The notes: generated by a model from the sequence alone, not told the origin. DNA of 64,000 bases from Sphingopyxis sp. UBA6723 (GCF_002454115.1 NZ_DKIH01000009.1:281198-345197); one strand, 5' to 3'; shown: positions 8,382-21,621, numbered from the stretch's first letter. Translations and numbers: made by a program.

Positions 8382-9182
8382 ATGCACGACCTCGCGACCA
8401 TCATCCTGCTCGGCATCATCGAAGGGCTGACCGAGTTTTTGCCGGTGTCGTCGACCGGCCACCTGATCCTGGCCGCCGAACTGCTCGGCTTTACCGGCGA
8501 GGGGTCGGCGGCGTTCAAGATCTCGATCCAGCTCGGTGCGATCCTTGCGGTCCTTGTCGCCTATCGCCAGCGCTTCTGGAATGTCGGCATGGGGTTGCTG
8601 CGCGCCGATCCGTCGTCGATCGCCTTCACCCGCAACATCCTGATCGGCTTCCTGCCCGCAATGCTGATCGGCGCGGTAGCCTACGAAGCGATCCGTGCGC
8701 TGCTTCAGTCGCCGACGACCGTCGCGGTCGCGCTGATTGTCGGCGGCGTCGTGATCCTGGTGATCGAACGCATGGTCAAGGTGGTGAAGGTCGAGAGCGT
8801 CGAAGGGATGCCGCTCAAGACCGCGATCATCATCGGTATCATCCAGTGCATCGCCATGATCCCCGGGGTCAGCCGGTCGGGCGCGACGATCATGGGCGCG
8901 CTGCTGATGGGGGTCGAGCGCAAGACCGCGGCCGAATTCAGCTTCTTCCTTGCCGTCCCGACGATGTTGGGCGCGACCGTTTATGCGCTGTGGAAAGATC
9001 GCGATGTGCTGGTGATCGACGATCTGACCGCGATTGCGATCGGGCTGGGCGTCGCCTTTGTCGTCGCGCTAGCGGTGGTCAAGGCGCTGGTCGCGATCGT
9101 CGGTCGCTTCGGCTTTGCGCCTTTTGCCTGGTATCGAATCATTCTTGGCACGGTCGCCTTGATCTGGCTTGGCCTGAGATAG
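8382..9182 (+). CDS. uppP: Undecaprenyl-diphosphate phosphatase
   Basis: This 266-residue inner-membrane protein has about eight hydrophobic segments. It carries both UppP/BacA signatures: E14-x-x-x-E18 with PVSSTGH at 21-27, and PGVSRSGAT at about 161-169, which together form the active site. The enzyme removes one phosphate from undecaprenyl diphosphate, recycling the lipid carrier for peptidoglycan and other envelope glycans, and overproduction gives bacitracin resistance. Length is normal for the family. It is followed by a 158-base gap before gltD, so it is probably the last gene of its unit. Confidence 0.97.
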   Translation: MHDLATIILLGIIEGLTEFLPVSSTGHLILAAELLGFTGEGSAAFKISIQLGAILAVLVAYRQRFWNVGMGLLRADPSSIAFTRNILIGFLPAMLIGAVAYEAIRALLQSPTTVAVALIVGGVVILVIERMVKVVKVESVEGMPLKTAIIIGIIQCIAMIPGVSRSGATIMGALLMGVERKTAAEFSFFLAVPTMLGATVYALWKDRDVLVIDDLTAIAIGLGVAFVVALAVVKALVAIVGRFGFAPFAWYRIILGTVALIWLGLR

Positions 9183-9340
9183 GGCCGGAATGGGATTATA
9201 TGTGAAAGATAATTGCGCGCACGACGCCGCGTTCGGCGAGCGGGTGCAATTTTAGGACAGTTAAACTTACCTAACTGGTAATTCTTCCGTGACAGACGCT
9301 GTCTGACCATGCATCTGCCCCGCATCGAAGGGGAAATTGC

Positions 9341-10783
9341 ATGGCTGCCGATCGCATGCTCCAGTTTGTCGAGCGTGAACAACATTATCCGGACAAGCGC
9401 TCGGCCGAAGACCGCGCGCAGGATTTTCGCGAGATCGCCGAGCGCTATGCCGCGCCCGATGCCGATGAACAGGCCGCGCGCTGTTCGCAATGCGGCGTCC
9501 CCTATTGCTCGGTGCATTGCCCGCTCCACAACCATATTCCCGACTGGCTGCGCCTGACCGCCGAGGGGCGGCTGCGCGAGGCCTATGAGCTGAGCAACGC
9601 TACTTCCACGATGCCCGAGATCTGCGGCCGCATCTGTCCGCAGGACCGTCTGTGCGAAGGCAATTGCGTCATCGAATTTTCGGGCCATGGCGCGGTCACC
9701 ATCGGCAGCGTCGAAAAATATATCACCGACACCGCCTGGGCCGAAGGCTGGGTCGAACCGTTGCACCCCGGCGCCGCAACCGGCCAGTCGGTCGGCATCA
9801 TCGGCGCTGGCCCTGCGGGGCTGACCGCGGCCGAATATCTGCGCGTGGCAGGGCATGAGGTGCATGTTTACGACCGCCACGACCGCGCGGGCGGGCTGCT
9901 CACCTACGGCATCCCTGGCTTCAAGCTGGAGAAGGACGTCGTGATGCGGCGCATCGACCGGCTCGCGGAAGGCGGCATCCACTTCCATCTGGGCTTTGAG
10001 GTCGGCGGCGACGCGACGCTCGACCAACTGCGCCAGAGGCATGACGCGCTGCTGATCGCCACCGGCGTTTACAAGGCGCGCGAGATCAATGTCCCGGGCA
10101 ATGAAGCAGAAGGCGTCGTCCCCGCGCTCGACTATCTCGTCGCGTCGAATCGCAAGGGCTTCGGCGATGCGGTTCCGGCGTTCGACGACGGCGGCCTCAA
10201 CGCCGCGGGCAAGCATGTCGTCGTCATCGGCGGCGGCGACACCGCGATGGATTGCGTCCGCACCGCGGTGCGCCAGGGCGCCAAGTCGGTCAAATGCCTC
10301 TATCGCCGCGACCGCGAAAATATGCCGGGATCGCTGCGCGAAGTGTCGAACGCCGAGGAAGAAGGCGTCGAATTCGTGTGGTTGTCCGCCCCCGAAAGCT
10401 TCACCGCCGACAAGCATGTCAAGCAGGTCGCGGTCGCGGGGATGCGCCTTGGCGCCCCCGACGCCAGCGGCCGCCGCAGTCCTGAGGTCGACCCCGGCCG
10501 CACCTTCGACCTGCCCGCCGAAATGGTGATCAAGGCGCTGGGCTTCGATCCCGAGGAGCTGCCAAACCTCTTCGGCGCCCCCGACCTCAGCGTCACGCGC
10601 TGGGGCACGCTGCGCGTCGATCACCAGACGATGATGACCAGCCTGCCCGGTGTGTTCGCCGCGGGCGACATCGTCCGCGGCGCCAGCCTGGTCGTGTGGG
10701 GCATCCGCGATGGCCGCGATGTCAGCGACCAGATGGCAAAGTGGTTGAAGGCGAAAGCGAAAAGCGAAAAGAAGGCAGCATGA
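9341..10783 (+). CDS. gltD: Glutamate synthase (NADPH) small subunit
   Basis: The 480-residue protein has an N-terminal cysteine-rich segment from C48 (CSQCGVPYC, then a second cysteine group near CGRICP and C-x-x-x-C) that binds two 4Fe-4S clusters. An FAD Rossmann motif (GIIGAGPAGLTAAE) lies near residue 153 and an NADPH-binding motif (VIGGGDTAMDC) near residue 294. The subunit takes electrons from NADPH and passes them to GltB. GAAGGGGA lies upstream of the ATG. Unusually, gltD precedes gltB here and a DUF2059 gene sits between them; the usual order in many bacteria is gltB-gltD. Confidence 0.97.
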   Translation: MAADRMLQFVEREQHYPDKRSAEDRAQDFREIAERYAAPDADEQAARCSQCGVPYCSVHCPLHNHIPDWLRLTAEGRLREAYELSNATSTMPEICGRICPQDRLCEGNCVIEFSGHGAVTIGSVEKYITDTAWAEGWVEPLHPGAATGQSVGIIGAGPAGLTAAEYLRVAGHEVHVYDRHDRAGGLLTYGIPGFKLEKDVVMRRIDRLAEGGIHFHLGFEVGGDATLDQLRQRHDALLIATGVYKAREINVPGNEAEGVVPALDYLVASNRKGFGDAVPAFDDGGLNAAGKHVVVIGGGDTAMDCVRTAVRQGAKSVKCLYRRDRENMPGSLREVSNAEEEGVEFVWLSAPESFTADKHVKQVAVAGMRLGAPDASGRRSPEVDPGRTFDLPAEMVIKALGFDPEELPNLFGAPDLSVTRWGTLRVDHQTMMTSLPGVFAAGDIVRGASLVVWGIRDGRDVSDQMAKWLKAKAKSEKKAA

Positions 10784-10803
10784 CCAACAGGGGAAGGAAA
10801 TTC

Positions 10804-11976
10804 ATGATGTCGAACTTCAAGACGATGCTGCTCGCCGGAACGTTCGCGCTGGCGCCGCTGGCCGCCACGGCGCAGGAAGCGCCCGTTGCCGAGGTCGTCG
10901 CGACCGATGAGCAGGCGGAATTGGACAGCAAAGCCTATGCCGCCGAATCCAAAGCAAAGATGCAGAAGGAAATGGATGCGGCGATCGCCATGGTCGAAAA
11001 GATGTTCGACACCGCCAGCCTGCCGCCGATCGAGCCAGTCCGCCTGACACTGGCGCAGCGGACGATGGATACGCTGATCCCCGCCGGCAGTCTGGAAAAG
11101 ATGATCGACGCCCTTTATGGCAAGATGTTCAGGACGATCATGGCCGAGATCGGCGGCCAGTCGGACCTGATGCTGTCGATCAAGACCGGGGTCGAAAGCG
11201 ACAAGGTCGGCGCGCTCGACGCGGCGACGAAAACCCAGATCGCCGATATTTTCGATCCCTATCGCCAGGAACGCGAAGACCAGATCATCGGCGTGATCAA
11301 GCCCCTGATCAGCGAAGCGCTGACCGATCTAGAAGCGCCAATGCGGGCCGGCATGGCGAAAGCCTATGCCCGCAAATTCAGCGCAGCGCAGCTGACCGAT
11401 CTCAACAGCTTTCTCGCGACGCCGACCGGCAGCGTCTATGCCAATGAGTGGATGGCTTTGCAGGCCGATCCCGAAGTGATGGTGTCGGTGATGAAGGCGC
11501 TGCCGCCGCTGATCACCAAATTCATGGATCGCGGGCCGCAGATCGAAAAGGACATGAAGGAGCTGCCGAAGGAAAAGCAGCTGTCTGACTTCAGCGACAA
11601 GGAACTCGCGTCGCTCGCCAAGCTGATGAAGGTTGATGTGAAGGTGCTGACGGACCAGCGCGATATGTGGAAGACCGATGCGATGGACGCGACCGAGGCT
11701 GAGGTCGACGCCGCAGCTTCGGGCGAGACTTACGACGACAGCGGCATGGGAGCGGCTGAGCAGGCGGCCGCGGACGCTTCCGCTGCCGCAGCCGAAGCGG
11801 CTGCTGCGGCGACCGACTATGCCAGTGACGATCCGGCCTATGACCGCAGCAACTGGTCCGAAGCCGACCTGAAGCGTGTCGAGGATCTCGAGACCGCATC
11901 CGGCAATGCCGCCATCGCCGCCGCAGAAGCGCAGGAAACAGCCGCCAACAACGCGCGCAAGAGGCTACCCGACTAA
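10804..11976 (+). CDS. Secreted DUF2059-domain protein with alanine-rich C-terminus
   Basis: The start is placed at ATG 10804 because GGGGAAGG lies six bases upstream and a clean signal peptide follows (FKTMLLAGTFALAPLAATAQ, cleavage after TAQ). An earlier ATG at 10780 overlaps the gltD stop codon but would spoil the signal peptide. The 390-residue protein has a helical region ending in the DUF2059 pattern at about 175-235 (YARKFSAAQLTDLNSFLATP, then YANEW). The last 80 residues are rich in Ala, Asp and Glu. DUF2059 proteins are periplasmic with no settled function. The gene is squeezed between gltD and gltB, so it is probably co-transcribed with them, but no link to nitrogen assimilation can be shown. 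Confidence 0.8.
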   Translation: MMSNFKTMLLAGTFALAPLAATAQEAPVAEVVATDEQAELDSKAYAAESKAKMQKEMDAAIAMVEKMFDTASLPPIEPVRLTLAQRTMDTLIPAGSLEKMIDALYGKMFRTIMAEIGGQSDLMLSIKTGVESDKVGALDAATKTQIADIFDPYRQEREDQIIGVIKPLISEALTDLEAPMRAGMAKAYARKFSAAQLTDLNSFLATPTGSVYANEWMALQADPEVMVSVMKALPPLITKFMDRGPQIEKDMKELPKEKQLSDFSDKELASLAKLMKVDVKVLTDQRDMWKTDAMDATEAEVDAAASGETYDDSGMGAAEQAAADASAAAAEAAAAATDYASDDPAYDRSNWSEADLKRVEDLETASGNAAIAAAEAQETAANNARKRLPD

Positions 11977-11984
11977 GAATATCC

Positions 11985-12010
11985 GTCATCCCGGCGAAGG
12001 CCGGGATGAC
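11985..12010. repeat. Short palindromic intergenic repeat (11-bp stem, GAAG loop)
   Basis: GTCATCCCGGC at 11985-11995 pairs with GCCGGGATGAC at 12000-12010 around a GAAG loop. The same sequence family, GTCATCCCGG, recurs near 20479. No T-run follows, so it is better seen as a dispersed REP-like palindrome than a strong terminator, though it may attenuate reading into gltB. Confidence 0.75.
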
Positions 12011-12036
12011 GAACAAAATAGACCGTCAGGACGACA

Positions 12037-16566
<4,530 letters not shown>

Positions 16567-16701
16567 TCCTCCCTGTCGCGCAGCGATGGGGAGGTCGCAG
16601 CGCGAAGCGCTAACGGAGGGGGCCATGGCACGACCGGTGTTGCCCCTCCACCACCGCCTGCGGCGGCGGTCCCCTTCCCCATGGCTTCGCCACAGGGAGG
16701 A
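16567..16701. repeat. Dispersed 135-bp palindromic repeat, copy A
   Basis: This copy begins one base after the gltB stop codon. The left arm starts TCCTCCCTG and carries GCGATGGGGAGG. The right arm is the near-complement, ending CCACAGGGAGGA. Between the arms lies AGCGCGAAGCGCTAACGGAGG, a second small palindrome. Copies B (20330-20464) and C (48334-48467) share the ends, length and internal order. No reading frame inside looks coding. Confidence 0.9.
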
Positions 16702-16824
16702 TTGCTCATCCCGTTCCGACGGCACTTCATCGCAATGCGTTGGCACGTTCAGCCCAGCGAAAGCGTTACACCGCTAAGCACACCGCCTTTACCGAACCTT
16801 GCGTCCTCTGAAAGGATGACAGCC

Positions 16825-17253
16825 ATGACCCGTTTCGCCCTGCTCGCCCTCCCCCTGCTCGCGCTCGCCGCGCCGCTCCCGGCCGCCGCCGACCCCGAAC
16901 TGCGCGACACCGTCGCGACCCTGAACGATCCGGTGGCGCAGGACCGCATGGCCGACACGATCACCGCGATCGTCGGCGCGCTGATGCAGATGCCGGTCGG
17001 CCCGCTCGCCGACGCCATTGCGCGCGTCGATCCCGAATCCGACGCCGCCTATATCCCGCGCGACGCGACGCTCGGCGAGGTTGCGGGCCGCGATCCCGAC
17101 TACGCCGACCGGATGGGAGCCGACGTCCGTGCGACGACGCGCATGGCCGGACAAGCCGCGTCGGCGCTTGCCGTTTATGCGCCGGTGCTCAAGGACATGG
17201 CGCGCGATATGGCCGCGCAATGGGAACGCGAACGCGCCGCACCGCGCCGCTAA
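16825..17253 (+). CDS. Small secreted protein of unknown function
   Basis: The start is put at ATG 16825, eight bases after an AAAGGA site; an ATG at 16816 overlaps that site. The first 23 residues form a signal peptide (TRFALLALPLLALAAPLPAAA) and the mature protein begins ADPELRD. The 142-residue product is acidic to neutral with no cysteines and no motif I recognise; it ends in a basic helical tail. It stands between repeat copy A and the GST gene. A periplasmic location is supported by the leader only. Confidence 0.75.
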   Translation: MTRFALLALPLLALAAPLPAAADPELRDTVATLNDPVAQDRMADTITAIVGALMQMPVGPLADAIARVDPESDAAYIPRDATLGEVAGRDPDYADRMGADVRATTRMAGQAASALAVYAPVLKDMARDMAAQWERERAAPRR

Positions 17254-17332
17254 GGCATAATCCACAATTCTCACCTGCTCGCGCGCGCCATAGCCGTTGC
17301 GCGCGGCGCCCCGCTGCCGCTATGCCGGACCC

Positions 17333-18004
17333 ATGTGGCAACTCTATCAATTCCCGCTCTGTCCCTTTTCGCGCAAGGTTCGCCTGTTGCTGGGCGAAAA
17401 AGGCGTCGGTTATGATTTGGTACGCGAATCGCCGTGGGAACGGCGCGATGAATTCATCGACTTGAATCCGGCGGGCCGCACCCCCGTCATGGTCGATCAG
17501 GCGCGCGGCCAGGTGCTGATCGACAGCATGGCAATCGCCGAGTATTTCGAGGAAACCGTCGAAGGCAAGGCGATGATCAACGGCACGGCGGCGAACCGCG
17601 CCGAAATCCGCCGCCTGACCGCCTGGTTCGACCATGATTTCTATTATGAGGTCACCGGCCCGCTGCTGTTCGAACGGATGCAGAAACGCATCGTCCACCG
17701 CCAGCCCCCCGACGGCGGCGCGCTGCGCGAGGCGATGAAGGCGGCGAACAACCATCTCGATTATGTCGATTATCTGATCGACCACCGCACCTGGCTGGCG
17801 GGCGCGACGATGAGCCTCGCTGACCTGACCGCCGCCGCGCATATTTCGGTCGCCGATTATCTGGGCGGCATTGACTGGACAGGGCATGAGCAAACGAAAG
17901 GATGGTATTCGGGCCTGAAATCCCGCCCGAGCTTTCGACCGCTTCTAGCCGAGCGGATGGAGATCGTGACGCCGCCGAAATACTACGAGGATGTCGACTT
18001 TTGA
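17333..18004 (+). CDS. Glutathione S-transferase family protein
   Basis: This 223-residue protein opens with a thioredoxin-like GST N-domain, YQFPLCPFSRKVRLLL, with C10 in the CPFS position used by omega/beta-like GSTs. The cis-proline region reads NPAGRTPVM, and D-S-M-A-I-AEYFEE is the gamma-glutamyl binding segment. An all-helical C-domain has the N-capping box SLADLTAAAH. GSTs of this kind conjugate or reduce glutathione adducts; the substrate is unknown. It is convergent with ubiG, separated by two palindromes. Confidence 0.9.
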   Translation: MWQLYQFPLCPFSRKVRLLLGEKGVGYDLVRESPWERRDEFIDLNPAGRTPVMVDQARGQVLIDSMAIAEYFEETVEGKAMINGTAANRAEIRRLTAWFDHDFYYEVTGPLLFERMQKRIVHRQPPDGGALREAMKAANNHLDYVDYLIDHRTWLAGATMSLADLTAAAHISVADYLGGIDWTGHEQTKGWYSGLKSRPSFRPLLAERMEIVTPPKYYEDVDF

Positions 18005-18038
18005 CGCGCCACGGAATGCAGAGCGTTCCGAAGCGTCA

Positions 18039-18120
18039 ACCCCCGCGAAGGCGGGGGTCGTTGGCAGCCTTATTCAGCACCGCTGCGTAAACCGACAGCG
18101 GCCCCCGCCTTCGCGGGGGC
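18039..18120. repeat. Pair of short GC-rich palindromes between convergent genes
   Basis: ACCCCCGC-GAAG-GCGGGGGT at 18039-18058 and GCCCCCGC-CTTC-GCGGGGGC at 18101-18120 are inverted copies of each other, each with an 8-bp stem. They lie between the ends of the GST gene and ubiG, so they could act as a bidirectional stop. They belong to the class of GC-rich dispersed palindromes common in alphaproteobacterial intergenic DNA. Confidence 0.8.
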
Positions 18121-18131
18121 GACGGTTTCTC

Positions 18132-18881
18132 TTAGCTATCTGGCCACCGTGCCGCGACCAGATAATTCAGCGCTTCGCTGCCACCCAGCTTGAAACCCTT
18201 CGCGGGCGAGGGCGACAGCCCGGTACGGTCGACGACCTCAAGCCCTGCATCTTCAAGCAACTTCGTCAACTCCTCGGGCTTCAGAAACTGGTCCCAGTCG
18301 TGCGTCCCACGCGGCACCGCGCCGACGCGTTCGGCGGCTTCGACGAGCAGCAGCTTCGACAGTATCGTGCGGTTCGGCGTCGACAGGATCATCAGCCCGC
18401 CCGGTGCCAGCCGCGCCGCGAGCTGCGCGATGAATGCCGCAGGATCGGTCACATGCTCGACCACCTCCATCGAGGTGACGAGGTCGAAAACCCCTCCCCC
18501 GTTCGACACGAACGGAATTGGGAGGTCGGCGAGCTCCCCGGCGAAATAATGGATATTGAGCCCCTGCCCCGCCGCATGATCCCGCGCCGCCGCAATATTC
18601 TCCGGCGCCGCATCGACCCCCGTCACCTTGGCGCCCATCCGCGCCAGCGGCTCGGCCAGCAGCCCGGCGCCGCACCCGACGTCGAGCGCGCCCCGCCCCG
18701 CCAGCGGATAACGCGCCCGCGTATCGCCATGCCAATGCGCGTCAATCTGCGCGCGGATATAGGCCAGCCGCACCGGATTGAGCTTATGCAGCATCGCCGA
18801 CGACCCATGCGGATCCCACCAATCGGCGGCGAGCGCGCCGAAATGGGCGGCTTCATTCGGGTTGATTGTCGCGCTGCTCAT
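18132..18881 (-). CDS. ubiG: Ubiquinone biosynthesis O-methyltransferase
   Basis: The 249-residue protein starts at ATG 18881; an in-frame upstream ATG adds only 12 unconserved residues. It has the UbiG opening (INPNEAAHFGALAADWWDP), SAM motif I LDVGCGAGLLAEPLA, motif II with ELADLP, the VVEHV motif and the STPNRT segment typical of UbiG. It methylates the 3-hydroxyl in two steps of ubiquinone synthesis at the membrane surface. It is divergent from lysC with about 160 bases between, a common alphaproteobacterial arrangement. Confidence 0.96.
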   Translation of the reverse strand: MSSATINPNEAAHFGALAADWWDPHGSSAMLHKLNPVRLAYIRAQIDAHWHGDTRARYPLAGRGALDVGCGAGLLAEPLARMGAKVTGVDAAPENIAAARDHAAGQGLNIHYFAGELADLPIPFVSNGGGVFDLVTSMEVVEHVTDPAAFIAQLAARLAPGGLMILSTPNRTILSKLLLVEAAERVGAVPRGTHDWDQFLKPEELTKLLEDAGLEVVDRTGLSPSPAKGFKLGGSEALNYLVAARWPDS

Positions 18882-19039
18882 GCGTCGCGATGTGGCACTC
18901 CCCCTCGCCCCATGCAAGAAATTCTATCCACTGCGGCGCCCGCTCCCCTTGCCTTCGCCCGCCCCCTTGCCTAACAGCCGAGCGCCGCCGAATTGTTCGA
19001 ATGTTGCGGCAGAAACCAGTTTCTTGAAAGCGGGGCGAC

Positions 19040-20287
19040 ATGGCGCGGATCGTGATGAAATTCGGGGGCACGTCGATGGCGGGCACCGAGCGGATTCGTA
19101 CCGTGGCGAAGCTCGTCGCGCGCGAAGTCGCCAATGGCAACGAAGTCGCGGTCGTCGTGTCGGCGATGGCGGGCGAGACCGACCGGCTGGTCAATTTCTG
19201 CCGCGAGGCGAACCCGCGTTACGATCCCGCCGAATATGACGTTGTCGTCGCGGCGGGCGAACAGGTGACCTCGGGCCTGCTCGCGCTCACCTTGCAGGCG
19301 ATGGGTACCCCAGCGCGCAGTTGGCTGGGCTGGCAGCTCCCGATCCGCACCGAGGAAGCGCACGCACGCGCGCGCATTGCCGACATCGACACCGGCGCGC
19401 TCGCCGCCGCGATGGCGCGCGGCGAGGTGGCAGTGATCCCGGGTTTCCAAGGCCTGATGGACGACGGCCGTGTATCGACCCTCGGCCGCGGCGGATCGGA
19501 CACCAGCGCGGTTGCCGTCGCCGCGGCGCTGAAGGCCGATCGCTGCGACATCTACACCGACGTCGACGGGGTTTATACCACCGACCCGCGCATCGTCGCC
19601 CGCGCGCGCAAGCTCGATTACGTCACATACGAAGAAATGCTCGAACTCGCGAGCGTCGGCGCCAAGGTGCTCCAGACGCGCTCGGTCGGGCTCGCGATGA
19701 AAGAGGGCGTACGCGTGCAAGTGCTCTCCAGCTTTGTCGAGGGCGACGAAGCCCCCAAAAAAGGCACGATGATCGTCAGCGACGAGGAAATAGAGGAACA
19801 TCAGATGGAACGGCAGCTGATCACCGGCATCGCCCACGACAAGAATGAAGCCAAGGTCATCGTCACCCGCGTGCCCGACCGACCCGGCGGCGTCGCCAAC
19901 ATCTTTGGCCCGCTCGCCGCGGCGGGGATCAACGTCGACATGATCATCCAGAACGTCGGCCGCGACAAGGGTGAGACCGACGTGACCTTCACGGTGCCAC
20001 AGACCGACTTGCTGCGCTCGATCGACCTGCTCGACGCCGCGAAGGAAAAGATCGGCTTCAACCGCATCATCAGCGACGACAAGGTAGCGAAGATCAGCGT
20101 CGTCGGGGTCGGCATGAAAAGCCATGCGGGGGTCGCGAGCACGATGTTCCGCGCGCTGGCGGATAGAGGGATCAACATCCAGGCCATCTCGACCAGCGAG
20201 ATCAAGGTCAGCGTGCTGATCGACGAGGACGAGACCGAACTCGCGGTGCGCGTACTGCACACCGCTTACGGGCTGGATGCCGACTGA
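19040..20287 (+). CDS. lysC: Aspartate kinase
   Basis: The 415-residue protein begins MARIVMKFGGTSMAG, the kinase signature. It has the GRGGSDTSAVAVA nucleotide-binding loop and DVDGVYTTDPR, and two ACT domains in the last 150 residues (VPDRPGGVANIFG and GVASTMFRALADRG) that bind lysine and/or threonine for feedback control. It phosphorylates aspartate, the first step to lysine, methionine, threonine and diaminopimelate. GCGGGG lies upstream of the ATG. In many alphaproteobacteria ptsP follows directly; here ptsP is 9 kb away. Confidence 0.97.
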   Translation: MARIVMKFGGTSMAGTERIRTVAKLVAREVANGNEVAVVVSAMAGETDRLVNFCREANPRYDPAEYDVVVAAGEQVTSGLLALTLQAMGTPARSWLGWQLPIRTEEAHARARIADIDTGALAAAMARGEVAVIPGFQGLMDDGRVSTLGRGGSDTSAVAVAAALKADRCDIYTDVDGVYTTDPRIVARARKLDYVTYEEMLELASVGAKVLQTRSVGLAMKEGVRVQVLSSFVEGDEAPKKGTMIVSDEEIEEHQMERQLITGIAHDKNEAKVIVTRVPDRPGGVANIFGPLAAAGINVDMIIQNVGRDKGETDVTFTVPQTDLLRSIDLLDAAKEKIGFNRIISDDKVAKISVVGVGMKSHAGVASTMFRALADRGINIQAISTSEIKVSVLIDEDETELAVRVLHTAYGLDAD

Positions 20288-20329
20288 ACAATCGCTGGCA
20301 CGGCGGCTAACGACCGGTTGCGCACGTCA

Positions 20330-20464
20330 TCCTCCCTGTGGCGAAGCCATGGGGAGGTGGCAGCGCGAAGCGCTGACGGAGGGGCAAGTGGCGCGACCAT
20401 CGCCGCCCCTCCAGCATTCGCTTCGCGAACGGTCCCCCTCCCCATCGCTGCGCGACAAAGAGGA
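20330..20464. repeat. Dispersed 135-bp palindromic repeat, copy B
   Basis: It begins TCCTCCCTGTGGCGAAGCC and continues with AGCGCGAAGCGCTGACGGAGG as in copies A and C. The right arm reads CCCTCCCCATCGCTGCGCG and ends AGAGGA, where the arm has drifted from the left one. It lies 42 bases after the lysC stop, at the point where synteny with ptsP breaks. Confidence 0.9.
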
Positions 20465-20481
20465 TTTTGTCCTGATCGTCA

Positions 20482-20544
20482 TCCCGGACTTGATCCGGGA
20501 TCCATAGCCGCGCGGTCGTCATGGATCCCGGATCAAGTCCGGGA
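20482..20544. repeat. Large inverted repeat with 22-bp perfect arms
   Basis: The left arm 20482-20503 (TCCCGGACTTGATCCGGGAT plus CC) is perfectly complementary to the right arm 20523-20544, with a 19-base spacer. Each arm is itself a partial palindrome around GACTTGATC. This is the GTCATCCCGG repeat family also seen at 11985. It may terminate transcripts from lysC, but no T-run follows. Confidence 0.85.
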
Positions 20545-20643
20545 CGACGAAACCACAGGACGTCCGGTTCGCACGCCATTCTCGTCGTTCGCCGCCGATT
20601 TGGAGCGAATGTCGGAAAGCGACCAAAAGCAGGCGCCAGCGCA

Positions 20644-21177
20644 TCATTGAGTAGTGAGCGTAGTCTCGTCGCAGAAGATGCGAATGGCGAGGCCATTGAT
20701 GAAGCTGACGTGCAAGCCCATCGGCTCTTGCGACCGCGCGATGTCCTCGTCCAGAAACGAGAGCCAGTCACATCCCTCATCGAAGTAAGCGATCTCTATG
20801 CCCTCATCGTCCAGAGGTGTAGATATCTCGCCAAGGTTGTTGAAAGCGACCCTCACATTTCCTGTGCAAGAAAGCGTAACCTTAGACGGCAGCTTGTCCG
20901 GTTCAAGTGCATGTTCATTGCGGGTGAAGCCCAGCTTGACCTCGCTTCCCGTTAGGTCAGTGCCAAAGCTTTCAAGGTCATAAGCGTTGTGGAGGTCGAT
21001 GAACCTGTTACCCCAACGGACAACCGAAAAACCGTCGAACTGGAAGTTGCGCTTCAAGGTGATTGCCCCGCTTCGTGAACCGGAACCATGCAGGACAACG
21101 TGTCCGCTTTCCAACCCAAAGTCGTCATCCGCCCGCAGCCCACAAAAAAAAAACGCTTTCCTACAATATTTCACCAT
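20644..21177 (-). CDS. Hypothetical protein with a homopolymer tract near its start
   Basis: This 177-residue frame has a balanced, acidic composition (many D, E, F, N), unlike the arginine-rich shadow frames around it, so I take it as real. No domain is recognised. The sequence looks beta-rich (for example GAITLKRNFQFDGFSVV and KVTLSCTGNVRVAF). Codons 9-12 contain ten consecutive T's on the coding strand (21144-21153 on the + strand as A's), an unusual tract for this genome that could slip and switch the frame. It is divergent from the HTH gene with only 15 bases between the starts, so one of the two starts may be wrong. It lies in the lysC-ptsP insertion. Confidence 0.55.
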   Translation of the reverse strand: MVKYCRKAFFFCGLRADDDFGLESGHVVLHGSGSRSGAITLKRNFQFDGFSVVRWGNRFIDLHNAYDLESFGTDLTGSEVKLGFTRNEHALEPDKLPSKVTLSCTGNVRVAFNNLGEISTPLDDEGIEIAYFDEGCDWLSFLDEDIARSQEPMGLHVSFINGLAIRIFCDETTLTTQ

Positions 21178-21192
21178 GCTTCATACTGTCAG

Positions 21193-21621
21193 ATGGAACA
21201 AACCGCCCCACCCGCCGCGCTGCTCGCCGACACCTGCCTCGCCTTCGCGCCCGTCCCTCAACAGCGCCACCGCGCCGATGGCTGGACACCCGAAACGCAG
21301 GCCAATTTCATCCGCGCGCTCGAAGCGATGGGATCGGTGGGCAAGGCATCGCGCGCCGTCGGTATGGGACGCCGCTCCGCCTATCGCCTTCGCGAGCGCG
21401 CGGGCGCAGGCAGTTTCGTCGCGGCGTGGGACCGCGCGCTCTCCATGGGTCGCATCCGACAGTTTGACTATGCGATGGACCGGGCGCTCAATGGCGTCAC
21501 CACCGTTCGCATCCTGCGCGGCGGGGCGATCGACGTCACCGGCGGCCCGGACATGGATGTCGTGCGGGCCGCGATGCGCGAGGATGCCGCGCCGCTTAAA
21601 GCCACAAAGGACACATTTTGA
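21193..21621 (+). CDS. Helix-turn-helix protein of unknown function
   Basis: With ATG 21193 the product has 142 residues. The centre reads WTPETQANFIRALEAMGSV, then ASRAVGMGRRSAYRLRER, a clear helix-turn-helix resembling the small-terminase/resolvase type, followed by FVAAWDRALSMG. The remainder (RALNGVTTVRILRGG) has no recognised domain. Such HTH proteins occur widely in sphingomonads as single chromosomal genes, so a phage origin is not implied. An upstream ATG at 21088 would add a lysine/serine-rich segment that overlaps the divergent gene, so I reject it. A good ribosome site is not visible. A GC stem follows at 21664. Confidence 0.7.
   Translation: MEQTAPPAALLADTCLAFAPVPQQRHRADGWTPETQANFIRALEAMGSVGKASRAVGMGRRSAYRLRERAGAGSFVAAWDRALSMGRIRQFDYAMDRALNGVTTVRILRGGAIDVTGGPDMDVVRAAMREDAAPLKATKDTF

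Noticed and set aside
8981..10624. Open frame of 547 residues on the minus strand opposite gltD
   Set aside because: gltD is unambiguous on the + strand. The minus frame has the A/R/D-rich composition of a mirror frame and no domain.
18971..20260. 429-residue minus-strand frame opposite lysC
   Set aside because: Mirror of lysC, with the typical D/V/R/H-rich composition and no motif.
21193..21621. Prophage small terminase
   Set aside because: The HTH resembles terminase small subunits, but there is no large terminase, portal or capsid gene nearby; similar single genes occur in sphingomonad chromosomes.
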